Positions 9,001-14,536 of a stretch of DNA of 28,601 nt are shown one piece after another. A model generated the notes under the pieces. That model saw nothing but the letters and a program-made list of their open reading frames with translations, ran no database searches and was not told the origin of the DNA. Position 1 is the stretch's first letter. Every line of letters starts with the position of its first letter. The translations under genes were made by a program, and so were the position numbers. The DNA is from Anammoximicrobium sp032229885 (lineage in GTDB: Bacteria > Planctomycetota > Planctomycetia > Pirellulales > Pirellulaceae): the NCBI GenBank assembly GCA_032229885.1, contig JAVYAJ010000059.1, positions 1-28,601 of the forward strand, read 5' to 3'.

Positions 9001-11053
9001 CCTGACGGTGACGATCGTCGATCCAGGGCCGCCGGACGCCGTTCCGCCGGACGCGCAGACCAGCCGCGCTACGCTGACGTTTACGATCCAAGGTGTGAAC
9101 GACCCGCCGGTGATCACGCTGCCAGGCGGTTTGATGACGAACGAGGACGTACCGCTCGTGCTGACCGGGCCGCGGGCGATCCACATCGTCGATCCGGACT
9201 CGGGAGCGGCGAATATCGCGGTCGTGTTGCAGGTCGATCACGGGCGTCTGACCATCGGCGGCGCGGTCCCTGGGACCCTCACGGTTTCCGGCAGCGGCTC
9301 AAGCCGCGTGACCCTGGTCGGGCCGGTCAACTCGATCGGCGCCGTATTGGCCGATCCCAATGGCGTGACCTACCTGGGCTTCCCCGATTTCTACGGCGTC
9401 GATCGGCTGATGGTCACCGCGGACGATCGCGGCCACACGGGCGCCGGCGGTCCACAGACCGCCGCGGCGTCGACAACCATCACGGTCAACCCGGTGAACG
9501 ATCCGCCATTCATTGCCAACCCAATTCCCGATTTCGCCGTGGACGAGGATTCGCCGGACACGTTGATCGAGCTGTTCCCCGGTGTTTTCGGCGACGTAGA
9601 CAATACGACGCTGACACTGACCGTCGAGAGCAATAGCAATCCGTCGGTGGTGTCCACGAGCATTACGGGGACGCGACTGACGTTGCGCTATCTGCCCGAT
9701 CAACATGGCAAAGCTCGGATTCGGGTCCGCGCGTCGGATGGACAGTACTTTGCGGAGGACGAGTTCGAGGTCACGGTTCGACCGATGCCGGACGCGCCGT
9801 TCGTCGCCAACCCGATCCCGGACCAGGTCGTTTCGTTCGGATCGACGACAACGGTCGTCGTCAGCGTGGCCGGCGTGTTCGACGATCCGGATTTGCCCGA
9901 CGATGTGCTGACGTTGTCATACAACCACGCCACGGGGAACACCAATCCGGATTTGGTTGTCAGCGGGACGTTGAACCAGACCACGTCGATCCTCACGCTG
10001 CAATTGGCGGCAGGTCGCTTCGGTCGCTCGGAGATCACAGTGCGAGCCACCGATTCGACGGGACGAAGCGTCACCGACACCTTTGCGGTGATCGTCAACT
10101 CGGCGCCCACCGCGCGCAACTTCACGGTCACGACCAAGGAAGACGTCCAAGCCTCGATCAACGTGCTGGCCAACGTCACGGACATCGACGGGATGATCGA
10201 TCCGGCCAGCATCACGATCGTCCCGGGAAGCGGACCAAACCACGGTCAGATCTTGGGTATCGCCAACGGCATCGTCACCTATCTGCCGGACCCGAACTAC
10301 CACGGATCGGACTCGTTCCGCTATACGGCGCGCGACAACGAAGGTCTGATCTCGAACGAAGCGACGGCGACGATTACGATTCTGTCGGTTCCCGACTTCC
10401 AGAATCCGAATCCCAACTTGCGGGCGGACGTCAACAAATCGGGCCAGGTGACGCCGATGGACGCCCTGATCCTGATCAACTATATCAACGCCAACCTCGA
10501 TCCGGGTCTGGGTTATGCGCCGTTGCCGCCGGACCCGATCCCGCCGGCCACGCCCGAGTTTTACTACGATGTGAACGGCGATGATCGCTGCGATGCCCAG
10601 GACGTCCTGATCGTCGTGAACATTCTGAACAATGCGGCGGCCGGGCAGGGCGGCGGCGAGGGCGAGTCCGCAGTCATCCCGTCGCACGGGACCGCCGCGC
10701 CGAGCGCGACGGGCGCGGCGCCGTCGCTACTGGTAGCCCCTGATTTCACGCTGCTGAATCGGGCAAGCGCCGAGATGCAAGCGGTACGCCGCGCCGACCG
10801 CGCCACGACGAATGGAGACGCGGTCGTCGAAAGGCGCGAGAGCCTCGCGCCGATCTGGCCCGCGACGGCCGGCGCGGCTGCGGATGTCACGCCTCGAGAC
10901 GCTTGGTTCCGGCGGATCGGCGCCGAGACCGGCGAGTTGCTGGACGCGGCCTTCGGGGCTGCCCTGGATGATATCGCCGACAGCGTCAGCGACGGATATG
11001 GACCGGAGGTGATCGAAGACTGGATTCTGAGCGGCTCGAAAGGCAAAGGCTAG
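2..11053 (+). CDS. Giant secreted/surface multidomain protein, 5'-truncated by window edge (FEFD repeats, GEVED, cadherin-like repeats, dockerin)
   Basis: The reading frame is open from base 2, so the protein begins upstream; the ATG at 107 is internal. About 3,680 residues are visible. The first ~35 residues (to about 200) resemble the segment that follows beta-helix regions in planctomycete giant proteins (inference). Next come ten full 'DGQTF...FEFD' modules (about 780-4600), a DFGDA segment (2794), a GEVED module (about 4594-4908), about 14 cadherin-like/tandem-95 repeats mostly joined by VNDPP or VNDAP (4917-10390), and two dockerin Ca-binding loops (DVNKSGQVTPMDAL at 10427, DVNGDDRCDAQDVL at 10568). 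The tail (10650-11053) has a low-complexity linker and an amphipathic stretch (WFRRIGAETGELLDAAFG). No membrane segment is visible in this part. The likely role is a cell-surface or extracellular adhesive scaffold; substrate and partners are unknown. The identity as a planctomycete giant protein is strong; the function is inferred. Confidence 0.93.
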   Translation, partial: NAAGLDFYPAPRARSVDSAVDSLEDRPQFITVKAAMGISNSPILAPLRDATGQLRIDDPNVSPPQGQGADVFKDRGSLDRSDFAGPAAVLLTPRDNDALGIDVDPTTTVVQLTGGSYDHFLIQVIDGFEAADPFPGVGVNDMTVLGPTGPDGRLPGAAVTVFADGVFLEEGVDYAYGYDPTRKTIRLTPTAGLWADDKVYVIRLNNRDRYVINAPTGAPELAGSHFDITDDAGIRVRFEYDSGYTIQVPESLAIQVPVSGLADGQRFIIRDASAPANRPVVFELDVNDHVLPGNVRVPFVLGSSQEEIADAIVAVLRGPAAIGAGLLLDAKHIGGGRIHLGAPEGYTLNTRPSNLGQPATIQTLAVPSATSNPAVADVFDGQTFSIAYAPPGGPTTSVRFEFDTDLVPSVAPGNVRVAVPTGPIPATPEFVAEQILAAIQGTALGALLQGLRDAGDGLLYLHQGDEASVAPESSRVIEGYVSRPISDVPGQPEIFVVSYDDDADPATPPVEVRFELDRDGTTESDTVVIPFTYGDTNEEIAARIGQAIAMALPLDLPEAKALEDGLVFVGGTTQHHVDLTDSPSLWLRSEPFVTPSTQLLLPPVLMLTIPAAGGAAINDGDVFQIIDTSLPPTDRLLQFEFNSVGGATDPSTDQLIPFTPLDTAEMIAQAIKTAIENLVVPGGYNAGAVLRPTVEAGGIVLLAGANGNHTLDATRAPSLTASGGRLADGETFSIEYNGVVRMFEFDSDGHVSAPTNVPILFTMTSDNDQIGASTVAAIRSQPLLGLPEVSYAGRGVIELRDTSQHITTLPPDSLPSEDSLSLAGIPGGAIRLPFEPSSQFTGDQFADMIVRAINNSPLTNVTASLRGGNTLFVDFLTASNRPVDFVAGRANITGVSNYFLRAIQDLPGNWLKANQFTGETRFTILMPGAMLDFGDARVANRPGQYPTLFEEDGARHVIAPGWHLGARVDGERDGQIIPGGFGDELDHAVDLGNSTLTLEGNSPLTIQLPGGANPDVALDGRYFDLISAGVTTRFEFDRGRDGVNPGALAIEYDAGATRAQIADALVAAVQAANLGLTPAHLGAGAVFLGGRQLHRVETTSPPLTLDGLPVYQMTVAAGYQIGDGETIVISDGQDVVPWIFEFDHDGSVAAGNFAVPILATDDAATVAHKLRAAVLAAQRTQPAPHGPAVTLTELGDGRLHVRGVASHTIDFGHSPLTYGGQTPTTVTVPAAGLGFQLTPSLLLLVRKVAGGGVADGQTFTIVDGTSSAVFEFDTNGTLTTSGARRVTVSALSAGPAVAEAIRAAIQLAIDEGVLADLAPTVDATSDPSYVRIDLHAAVRHSLDTTASGLQQRTAVRDGQTFVVNDGSNVVTFEFDFDIPSAVGTIGARAVPVQATYSANDIANAMVAAVTQAIDDGDLSGAAGLTPKNVSGGNVQIGGGGALSAGSTVALSAYGVPGGVLDGHTFHLWDSMGVRRFEFDANGQSIPGNRTVPFQVTSTAADIAAAMVAAIQASGYGVNVVHLGNGKIALDGNDDDGVRFDGVLTPGATVPITVFASRDGHLDGWLDLNGDGDWNDQFEQIFRSVPVHAGANALTFTIPSATGPGITFARFRFGSEGGLAPTGLAIDGEVEDYRVEIISNVPPTIAGPAELATDEDVPLVVSGLRIMDPDAASANIRVTLSVLHGKLSVSPTLLPGGGIVGNGADRVILTGTLAQINGTLSAADGLVYQNMPEHYSGGDRLTIVVDDLGNSGTGGPQQTVALIPITIAPINDAPVITTPGTQTTDEDVSLVIHGISIVDVDIGQPNMGTGTGEIRVTLSAQNGTLEVDAAAAPAASVTDNGTDSVILFGLLSDIQTILDQGVTYTGLLDFNGDDVVTIVANDLGNWPPPAQESVASFTVAVAAVNDPPVITVPATLVADEDTSLPLSGFNVVDVDSGATPITVTLTVTGRSDGQLPNGTLKINPVVGGVDPSTQVAGNQSSSVTITAPIAQITATLSGPAGWSYLPPADFGGNVGNPRYEILTIVANDGGATGSGGPGADTRAVTITVREVNDPPVIHLPTTSASVGEDEVLNLRDFGAITITDADAGNAVISVQLSAGRGTITVDESVSGGPVIMGNGTAQVKLSGTLTQINALLDSYVRYQGLLNTNGQDVLTISADDLGNTGGPPAVGVGRVTITVQAVNDAPQITLPGDLEVNEDTNLAIRGIVISDPDVTENGADGVITVTLTLAAIAPSAQVGTLSVNLAAAAGLTVTGSPGPNVVIRGPLANINTLLAHPSGLVYRGELDRSGRVALSVTANDEGKSPATPVPPNGPKITTASLTITVRAVNDAPVVTVPTGTRTVVEDLPTQITGISIADVDIGQTTIDPPGTGTGRMRVTLAAGRGAIVVNPTAAPLVGVANNGAQTVTLDGALADINALLAAGITYQGLANVNGADVLTVTADDLGNWPPPARSTTATIPISITAVNDPPVVLAPSGHLVLEDPAPGAPSYFGPISITDVDVAEGTGLMRVELRVAHGKLTLDLSVPGGLRAANVTGNGTGQIQINNAGPALLNATLSSLTGLRYQPNLNYNGSDALTITADDRGNTGTGGLQQTIATVPITVTAVNDPPELPWAIPPAIPPQPLTAEDASAFVVWPAPAVVDVDVAEAPGDGRLTMTLKADHGTLTVSTAYGLTASDFDGPASGSTVRFTASLAAINATLSGTTGVRYTPDANYNGRDRIVVTADDRGNSDAATGTPAATPLTAQGTVTVTVVAVNDPPVLTVPSTDVTVREDTDWAVQAHVVDVDAAEGTGELEMTLQAFYGTLTVQTNVPGGVVAGKVTGNGGSAVRLVGTQAQLNATFDAAGVVYRGNLNFYTTSPGQERLVIHVTDEVNGVINTGPIRGEDSRTVSITITPVNDAPTIQIVAPNQIIEDTPVPLPILVSDAEIDDNRIIWTATLHADLGLFTVRTDVPNGVPAASITGNTSGTVVLQGTGRQVRATLAAVNGVLFQGAPNFDGTDILTVTIVDPGPPDAVPPDAQTSRATLTFTIQGVNDPPVITLPGGLMTNEDVPLVLTGPRAIHIVDPDSGAANIAVVLQVDHGRLTIGGAVPGTLTVSGSGSSRVTLVGPVNSIGAVLADPNGVTYLGFPDFYGVDRLMVTADDRGHTGAGGPQTAAASTTITVNPVNDPPFIANPIPDFAVDEDSPDTLIELFPGVFGDVDNTTLTLTVESNSNPSVVSTSITGTRLTLRYLPDQHGKARIRVRASDGQYFAEDEFEVTVRPMPDAPFVANPIPDQVVSFGSTTTVVVSVAGVFDDPDLPDDVLTLSYNHATGNTNPDLVVSGTLNQTTSILTLQLAAGRFGRSEITVRATDSTGRSVTDTFAVIVNSAPTARNFTVTTKEDVQASINVLANVTDIDGMIDPASITIVPGSGPNHGQILGIANGIVTYLPDPNYHGSDSFRYTARDNEGLISNEATATITILSVPDFQNPNPNLRADVNKSGQVTPMDALILINYINANLDPGLGYAPLPPDPIPPATPEFYYDVNGDDRCDAQDVLIVVNILNNAAAGQGGGEGESAVIPSHGTAAPSATGAAPSLLVAPDFTLLNRASAEMQAVRRADRATTNGDAVVERRESLAPIWPATAGAAADVTPRDAWFRRIGAETGELLDAAFGAALDDIADSVSDGYGPEVIEDWILSGSKGKG
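658..4600 (+). repeat. Protein-level repeat array: about 10 full FEFD modules plus 2 partial ones
   Basis: Within the giant gene a module recurs with the pattern DG-x-TF-(I/V)-x-D, then a strand ending FEFD-x-(D/N)-G, then GN-x-x-VPF, then an amphipathic helix like IAxAMVAAI, then a beta stretch with G-G-x-(I/V)-x-L. The FEFD-type cores begin near 844, 1198, 1540, 1915, 2229, 3100, 3419, 3810, 4115 and 4427, a spacing of about 305-390 bp (100-130 residues). A truncated copy sits near 658-760 (FEYDSG) and a degenerate copy lacking FEFD near 2480-2690 (VPF/helix part only). Copies have diverged at DNA level, so this is an old array. I cannot name a Pfam family for it. Confidence 0.85.
2785..4908 (+). 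other. Split DFGDA...GEVED module
   Basis: In planctomycete giant proteins the GEVED domain usually follows a leader with DFGDAPD, a YPTLL..DGARH stretch, LG..VD.E.DGQ, GDD and DEDGV. Here the leader parts are seen at 2794 (DFGDA), then YPTLFEEDGARHVI, LGARVDGERDGQ and GDELD (2944). The continuation, NDDDGVRFDG, appears only at 4594, followed by WLDLNGDGDWND, FARFRFG and IDGEVEDY (GEVED at 4880-4894). About 1.6 kb lies between the two halves and holds five FEFD modules. The GEVED call is firm; the nested-insertion reading is an inference. Confidence 0.75.
4917..10390 (+). repeat. Array of about 14 cadherin-like / tandem-95 repeats
   Basis: Repeats start at about 4917, 5311, 5707, 6148, 6541, 6979, 7393, 7813, 8263, 8689, 9094, 9493, 9790 and 10096. 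The first eleven are about 130-150 residues and share: an N-terminal NDPPVI strand, an acidic EDT/EDV turn, a D-x-D pair, G-T/K-L-x-V, TGNG, L-x-x-I-N-x-x-L, V-x-Y-x-x-x-x-x-x-G-x-D-x-L-x-I, and DLGN/DRGN. The last three are shorter; the final one (TARNFTVTTKEDV ... YLPDPNYHGSDSF) is the classical tandem-95 type. The acidic motifs suggest calcium-stiffened extracellular rods (family knowledge). Confidence 0.88.
10418..10640 (+). other. Dockerin type I-like pair of calcium-binding loops
   Basis: Two EF-hand-like loops, DVNKSGQVTPMDALILINYI at 10427 and DVNGDDRCDAQDVLIVVNIL at 10568, are separated by a proline-rich insert of about 25 residues. The D-x-N-x-(S/D)-G/D-x-(V/C)-x-x-x-D spacing and the following hydrophobic helix match dockerin type I. 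Planctomycetes carry many such dockerins without known cellulosomes, so here it may serve cell-surface attachment or intramolecular folding; that is inference. Confidence 0.88.
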
Positions 11054-11059
11054 GAGCCT

Positions 11060-11153
11060 GTCCGAGAGTTGGGCTCGACCCACAACAGATTGTGAAGGCG
11101 TGATCGCTCGCAACACAACCTGTTATGGTATTTTGAGTACTCAGACAGACTCG
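11060..11153 (+). repeat. Dispersed intergenic repeat, copy A, with hairpin
   Basis: This starts 6 bp after the giant gene's stop codon and aligns in the same orientation with 24379-24474 at roughly 70% identity by hand (about 65 of 95 positions). Many of the differences are transitions. The longest identical block, ACACAACCTGT, is in its 3' half. It can fold: 11084-11094 pairs with 11114-11124 (10 pairs, one A-C mismatch, 19-nt loop). It could be a 3'-UTR or terminator element, a small RNA or a repeat-element relic; the sequence alone does not decide. Confidence 0.5.
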
Positions 11154-11320
11154 TCGGGCATCGTCCAAGTTGGATTGTGACGTAGCCTCGACAGCGCCCT
11201 GGCGTGCCGCCGGAGATGCGCGTTCGGGTCGCCCCGGCGCGTCGGCAGACCCCGCGAGGCGTGCGATCGACGCGGACGCGACCACCGTCTTGGAGAAGAT
11301 CGGACCGAATCGCCATTGCT

Positions 11321-12085
11321 ATGACTGCTGCACTGGAACCGAGACTGGCGACGCGCGACGAATTGGGCGTAGCGGCGGAACGTTTGCCTCGCCACGTCGC
11401 CGTGATCATGGACGGCAACGGGCGTTGGGCGGAGAGCCGCCGATTGCCGCGAATCGAGGGGCATCGGCAAGGCGTGATCAGCGTCCGCAACACGGTTCAA
11501 GCGTGCGCCCGCTTGGAGATCGGGCAACTGACGTTGTACTGCCTGTCCAGCGAGAATTGGAAACGACCGCGGCACGAGCTGGACTTTCTGATGCACCTGC
11601 TCGAACGGTATCTGATCGACGAGCGGCCGACGATCATGGACAACCAAGTGGTGGTCGAGATCATCGGGCGGCGAGACGGGATCCCGTCCCAGGTGCAACA
11701 CGAGATGGACAAGACCGTCGCCTTGAGCGCGGCCAACACCGGCATGCGTCTGTGTCTGGCGATCAATTATGGCGGCCGAGTGGAGCTGGTGGACGCCGTA
11801 CGGCGGATCGCGAGCCGCGTTCGCGACGGTCGGATGACGATCGACGACATCACCGAAGAAGCGATCGCGCGGCACCTGTACACGGCCGGGATGCCCGATC
11901 CGGACCTGCTGATCCGAACGGCGGGAGAGATGCGAGTCAGCAATTTTCTGTTGTGGCAGATCAGCTATGCGGAACTGTGGGTCACCGACCGATGTTGGCC
12001 GGATTTTCGGCCCGAGGATCTGTACCAGGCGATCCGAGACTATGCGCTCCGCCAGCGGCGTTTCGGCGGCTTGGGCGACCCGTGA
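11321..12085 (+). CDS. uppS: Isoprenyl transferase (undecaprenyl diphosphate synthase type)
   Basis: This is a cis-prenyltransferase that condenses isopentenyl diphosphate onto farnesyl diphosphate to make the C55 lipid carrier for cell-envelope polymers; it is cytosolic or membrane-associated. The 254-residue product has the family signature HVAVIMDGNGRWA (residues 25-37, catalytic D31), SSENWKRP, NYGGR, IRTAGEMRVSNFLLWQ, YAELWVTD..WPDF and the C-terminal RQRRFGG. Length matches the ~250-residue family. The ATG at 11321 was chosen over the in-frame ATG at 11204 because it gives the usual ~24-residue lead before the signature; no good Shine-Dalgarno precedes it. The common IRTGGE/IRTSGE motif is IRTAGE here. 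It is followed, after 213 bp, by cdsA, the classic envelope-lipid pairing. Confidence 0.96.
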   Translation: MTAALEPRLATRDELGVAAERLPRHVAVIMDGNGRWAESRRLPRIEGHRQGVISVRNTVQACARLEIGQLTLYCLSSENWKRPRHELDFLMHLLERYLIDERPTIMDNQVVVEIIGRRDGIPSQVQHEMDKTVALSAANTGMRLCLAINYGGRVELVDAVRRIASRVRDGRMTIDDITEEAIARHLYTAGMPDPDLLIRTAGEMRVSNFLLWQISYAELWVTDRCWPDFRPEDLYQAIRDYALRQRRFGGLGDP

Positions 12086-12284
12086 CCGCGCGCCGTCGGA
12101 GCTGCTTGCCGGGCGGAACCTGTCATGCGCGTCGGCGCGCGGGGGCTGCGCTACACGGGGCCCGTTCGGCAGCCGCGAGCTGCGTTGGCCTGCTTTGGGT
12201 TGCCGGAGGAATGCTGCGCGGCGCACGTGTTGATCGTCCATGGTGCTTGGGCGTCATTGCGTCGCGAGCGCCGGTCGGTGTTGC

Positions 12285-12292
12285 GGAAAGGG
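12285..12292 (+). promoter_or_regulatory. Ribosome binding site deciding the cdsA GTG start
   Basis: GGAAAGGG lies 6 nt before GTG 12299 and supports this start over the longer in-frame alternative at 12125. Confidence 0.6.
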
Positions 12293-12298
12293 CGTTTC

Positions 12299-13204
12299 GT
12301 GCTGCGTTGGCGATTGTTGGTCTCGGCGCTGCTGTTGACGCCGTTGATCGGGCTGCTCGTTGTGGACTACCGCTGGAACGGGGACGTGCCGGGCATCTGG
12401 CTGTGGCCGGTGCTCGCGCTGCTGACGCTGCTCGGCGTGGGCGAGGTGCTGGACCTGCTGGCCGAGCGATCCTTGCGGCCGGCGGCGTGGAGCGTGTACG
12501 TCGGCGCCCTTCTCGTGGCTGCCGCCTCGCTGGCGCCGTCGCTGTGGCGCGCGCCCGGGACCGCGGTCGCAGATCCGACGGCGATGCTAGCCTGGCCGCT
12601 CGCCGCGCTCGTGATCGCCGTTGCCCTGGCGTTCGCCGCGGAAATGGCCCGATACGAAGGTCCGGGCGGGGCGATCGTGAATGTGGCGTTGTCCGTGTTT
12701 GCCGTGGCGTATGTGGCCGTGCTGATGACGTTCCTCAACGCGCTGCGCGTGTACCAGGACAACGGCTGGGGCATGGCTGCGCTCGGGTCGCTGATCTTCG
12801 TAACCAAGATGGCGGACATCGGCGCGTACACCTGCGGGCGCTTGTTCGGACGCCACAAACTGGCGCCCGTGCTCAGTCCCAAGAAAACGATCGAAGGCGG
12901 CGTCGGCGGAGTAGCCACGGCGTGTCTGGCCTCGTGGTTTTTCTTTTCGGCGTTTCTATCGCCCTTGGCGGGATCGACAGCCCGGATGCCGCCGGTCTGG
13001 GCTTGCCTGGCATACGGCGCCGTCGTAGCCGTGGCGGGCGCCGTCAGCGACCTAGCCGAGTCGCTGCTGAAACGGGACGTGGGGCGCAAGGATTCGAGCC
13101 GCTGGATGCCCGGCCTGGGCGGCATTCTAGATGTCCTGGATTCGCTGTTGCTGGCGGCCCCCGCGGGCTATTTCTGCTGGCTCACGGGAATGCTGGGGCC
13201 CTAG
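12299..13204 (+). CDS. cdsA: Phosphatidate cytidylyltransferase (CDP-diacylglycerol synthase)
   Basis: This makes CDP-diacylglycerol from phosphatidic acid and CTP in the inner membrane, the branch point of phospholipid synthesis. The ~301-residue product has about eight hydrophobic segments, the SPKKTIEGGVGG motif, and the C-terminal CdsA signature region SLLKRDVGRKDSSRWMPGLG followed by GILDVLDS. The textbook signature has HGG and DR(L/I/F)D, where this protein has LGG and DVLD, so it is a variant. The frame is open back to an ATG at 12125, but the first ~58 residues of that version look like read-through of intergenic DNA. The GTG at 12299 gives a typical basic start before the first membrane helix and has GGAAAGGG at 12285-12292, 6 nt upstream. 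Confidence 0.93.
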   Translation: MLRWRLLVSALLLTPLIGLLVVDYRWNGDVPGIWLWPVLALLTLLGVGEVLDLLAERSLRPAAWSVYVGALLVAAASLAPSLWRAPGTAVADPTAMLAWPLAALVIAVALAFAAEMARYEGPGGAIVNVALSVFAVAYVAVLMTFLNALRVYQDNGWGMAALGSLIFVTKMADIGAYTCGRLFGRHKLAPVLSPKKTIEGGVGGVATACLASWFFFSAFLSPLAGSTARMPPVWACLAYGAVVAVAGAVSDLAESLLKRDVGRKDSSRWMPGLGGILDVLDSLLLAAPAGYFCWLTGMLGP

Positions 13205-13341
13205 CGCCGCCGAACTTTGCGCACCGCGATGGGGCGAGATCATGGCGATGCCGCGTCGGCGCGGCGATCGAGGGCCACGCTCGAGGCATGACCGCAACCG
13301 GATGGACGCGATGGACGTGACGAAATGCGAACGAGCGTGAC

Positions 13342-13361
13342 GGACGCGACGGAGCGCGTCC
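13342..13361. terminator. Hairpin between convergent cdsA and the ArsG/CcdA-like gene
   Basis: GGACGCG (13342-13348) pairs perfectly with CGCGTCC (13355-13361) over a 6-nt loop. It lies in the 288-bp gap between two genes that end toward each other. There is no T-tract, so a terminator role is only positional inference. The rest of the gap shows no gene. Confidence 0.35.
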
Positions 13362-13492
13362 CTCCAGGTGGGCGCACTCTGTTCTGCGCGCGTCGCCCAG
13401 CCTGAACGACGTGCTGCGGCCGATCGAGCTGGCGTCGACGAAGGCTCCAGTGCCTGCGTCTGCGCCAGCTCGGTGCCACCATCCGCGGTCGC

Positions 13493-14242
13493 TCAGTGCA
13501 TCTCGAACACGTACACCAGCGAGAACCAGATCCCGACGACGAGGAAGATGTTTCCGGTCGCCATCCGCGCCCACCACTCGACTTGCGACAACACGTTGTA
13601 CGCTTTGCCGACCGACTTGGCGCTGTACGCCAACAGCAGCGCGACCGCCAGCACGGGCGCGGCCGTGCCGATCCCGTAGACCAACGGCAGGACGACGCTG
13701 CCGCCCGGCAGCAAAGTCTCTGGCAGCGTGATCCCGACGCGGGCCAGCACCGCCGTGATCGCCCCGGCTTCGGATCCCATGACCAGAGCCACCAACCCGA
13801 AAAACCAAGCGGCGGATACGGGGCAGAACGAGACGGCAAAGAATGCGCCCAGCAACAGCGCGCCCCAGACGCCCATCGCATCGACGCGCCGTTGCATCCG
13901 TTCGCTCAACATCGTTCCGCCGGCGGTTGTGGTGATCAGGCCGAGCAGGAACATGCCGAGAATCACGAAGATCGGTCCCAAAATCAAATGCACGTATGTC
14001 TGCACGATTCGCGACACGACCGGAATCGACAGGGCCGTCGTCGTGAGCAGGACGGCCAGCGCGAGGTACAGCAGGCACCGCCCCAGCATGTACAACAGGC
14101 CTGTTTGAACGACCAGCCGCGTGTTGCTGACCTTACGTCCCAGATAGGAAATGGCGGCGATGTTCGTGGCCAAGGGACACGGACTGATCGAGGTCAGCAG
14201 CCCCAGGTAGAGCGCCGCCAGGATATACAGGGCATACACCAT
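13493..14242 (-). CDS. CcdA/DsbD-like polytopic membrane protein (ArsG-family transporter type)
   Basis: The 249-residue product is almost entirely membrane-embedded, with about six to seven predicted helices. It has two cysteine motifs, each followed by proline: ISPCPLA in the first helix (C22) and VSFCPVSAAW later (C140). This is the arrangement of CcdA/DsbD transmembrane domains, which carry electrons from cytosolic thioredoxin across the membrane. Databases often label close relatives 'aromatic aminobenzylarsenical efflux permease ArsG family', but no arsenic gene is nearby. Redox transfer or export are both possible; I favour a CcdA-like fold with unassigned substrate. The ATG at 14240-14242 has AGGAAA about 9 nt upstream. 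No thioredoxin-like partner is adjacent. Confidence 0.8.
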   Translation of the reverse strand: MVYALYILAALYLGLLTSISPCPLATNIAAISYLGRKVSNTRLVVQTGLLYMLGRCLLYLALAVLLTTTALSIPVVSRIVQTYVHLILGPIFVILGMFLLGLITTTAGGTMLSERMQRRVDAMGVWGALLLGAFFAVSFCPVSAAWFFGLVALVMGSEAGAITAVLARVGITLPETLLPGGSVVLPLVYGIGTAAPVLAVALLLAYSAKSVGKAYNVLSQVEWWARMATGNIFLVVGIWFSLVYVFEMH

Positions 14243-14435
14243 CGGAAAGGTTTCCTACGGGCCTCGCGTTGGCTTTCGCGCAAGTGGTTTGCCTTCGCGC
14301 AAGCGGAAATGACGTCTTGTCGGTGGACTTCGGTTCGCCCGTGTCGCACGCGAGCAGACGGGCGTGCGACCATTCTCGCCCACGCGTAGCCGCACGGCCA
14401 CGACCGCTCGGCCACGACCGCACGGCAGGCAGACC

Positions 14436-14456
14436 GCTGCGGCGCGAAGCCGCAGC
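14436..14456. terminator. Strong GC hairpin between the GDPD and ArsG/CcdA-like genes
   Basis: GCTGCGGC (14436-14443) and GCCGCAGC (14449-14456) form a perfect 8-bp stem with loop GCGAA. It lies about 80 nt downstream of the minus-strand phosphodiesterase stop and about 190 nt upstream of the next gene's start. There is no T-run. It could end transcription of the phosphodiesterase gene. The 294-bp gap also holds short direct repeats (CGGCCACGACCG twice; a TTCGCGCAAG pair near 14276 and 14297) but no gene. Confidence 0.4.
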
Positions 14457-14536
14457 CACGTAGTCCGCTCGACCACACACACGCGACGGGCCGCGGCGCG
14501 TGTGCGCGACATGCAGGGCAGCTTGTCCGTTCGGAC

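Noticed and set aside
11060..11153. Insertion-sequence terminus (start resembles GAGCCTGTCCGAGAG ends of some elements)
   Set aside because: No transposase frame, inverted partner end or target duplication is visible nearby, so only a dispersed repeat is claimed.
12125..12298. N-terminal extension of cdsA from ATG 12125
   Set aside because: The extra 58 residues lack membrane or family features; the GTG at 12299 has a ribosome site and the expected N-terminus.
11170..13320. 716-codon + frame spanning uppS and cdsA
   Set aside because: It overlaps two well-supported genes in another frame and is Arg-rich with no domain.
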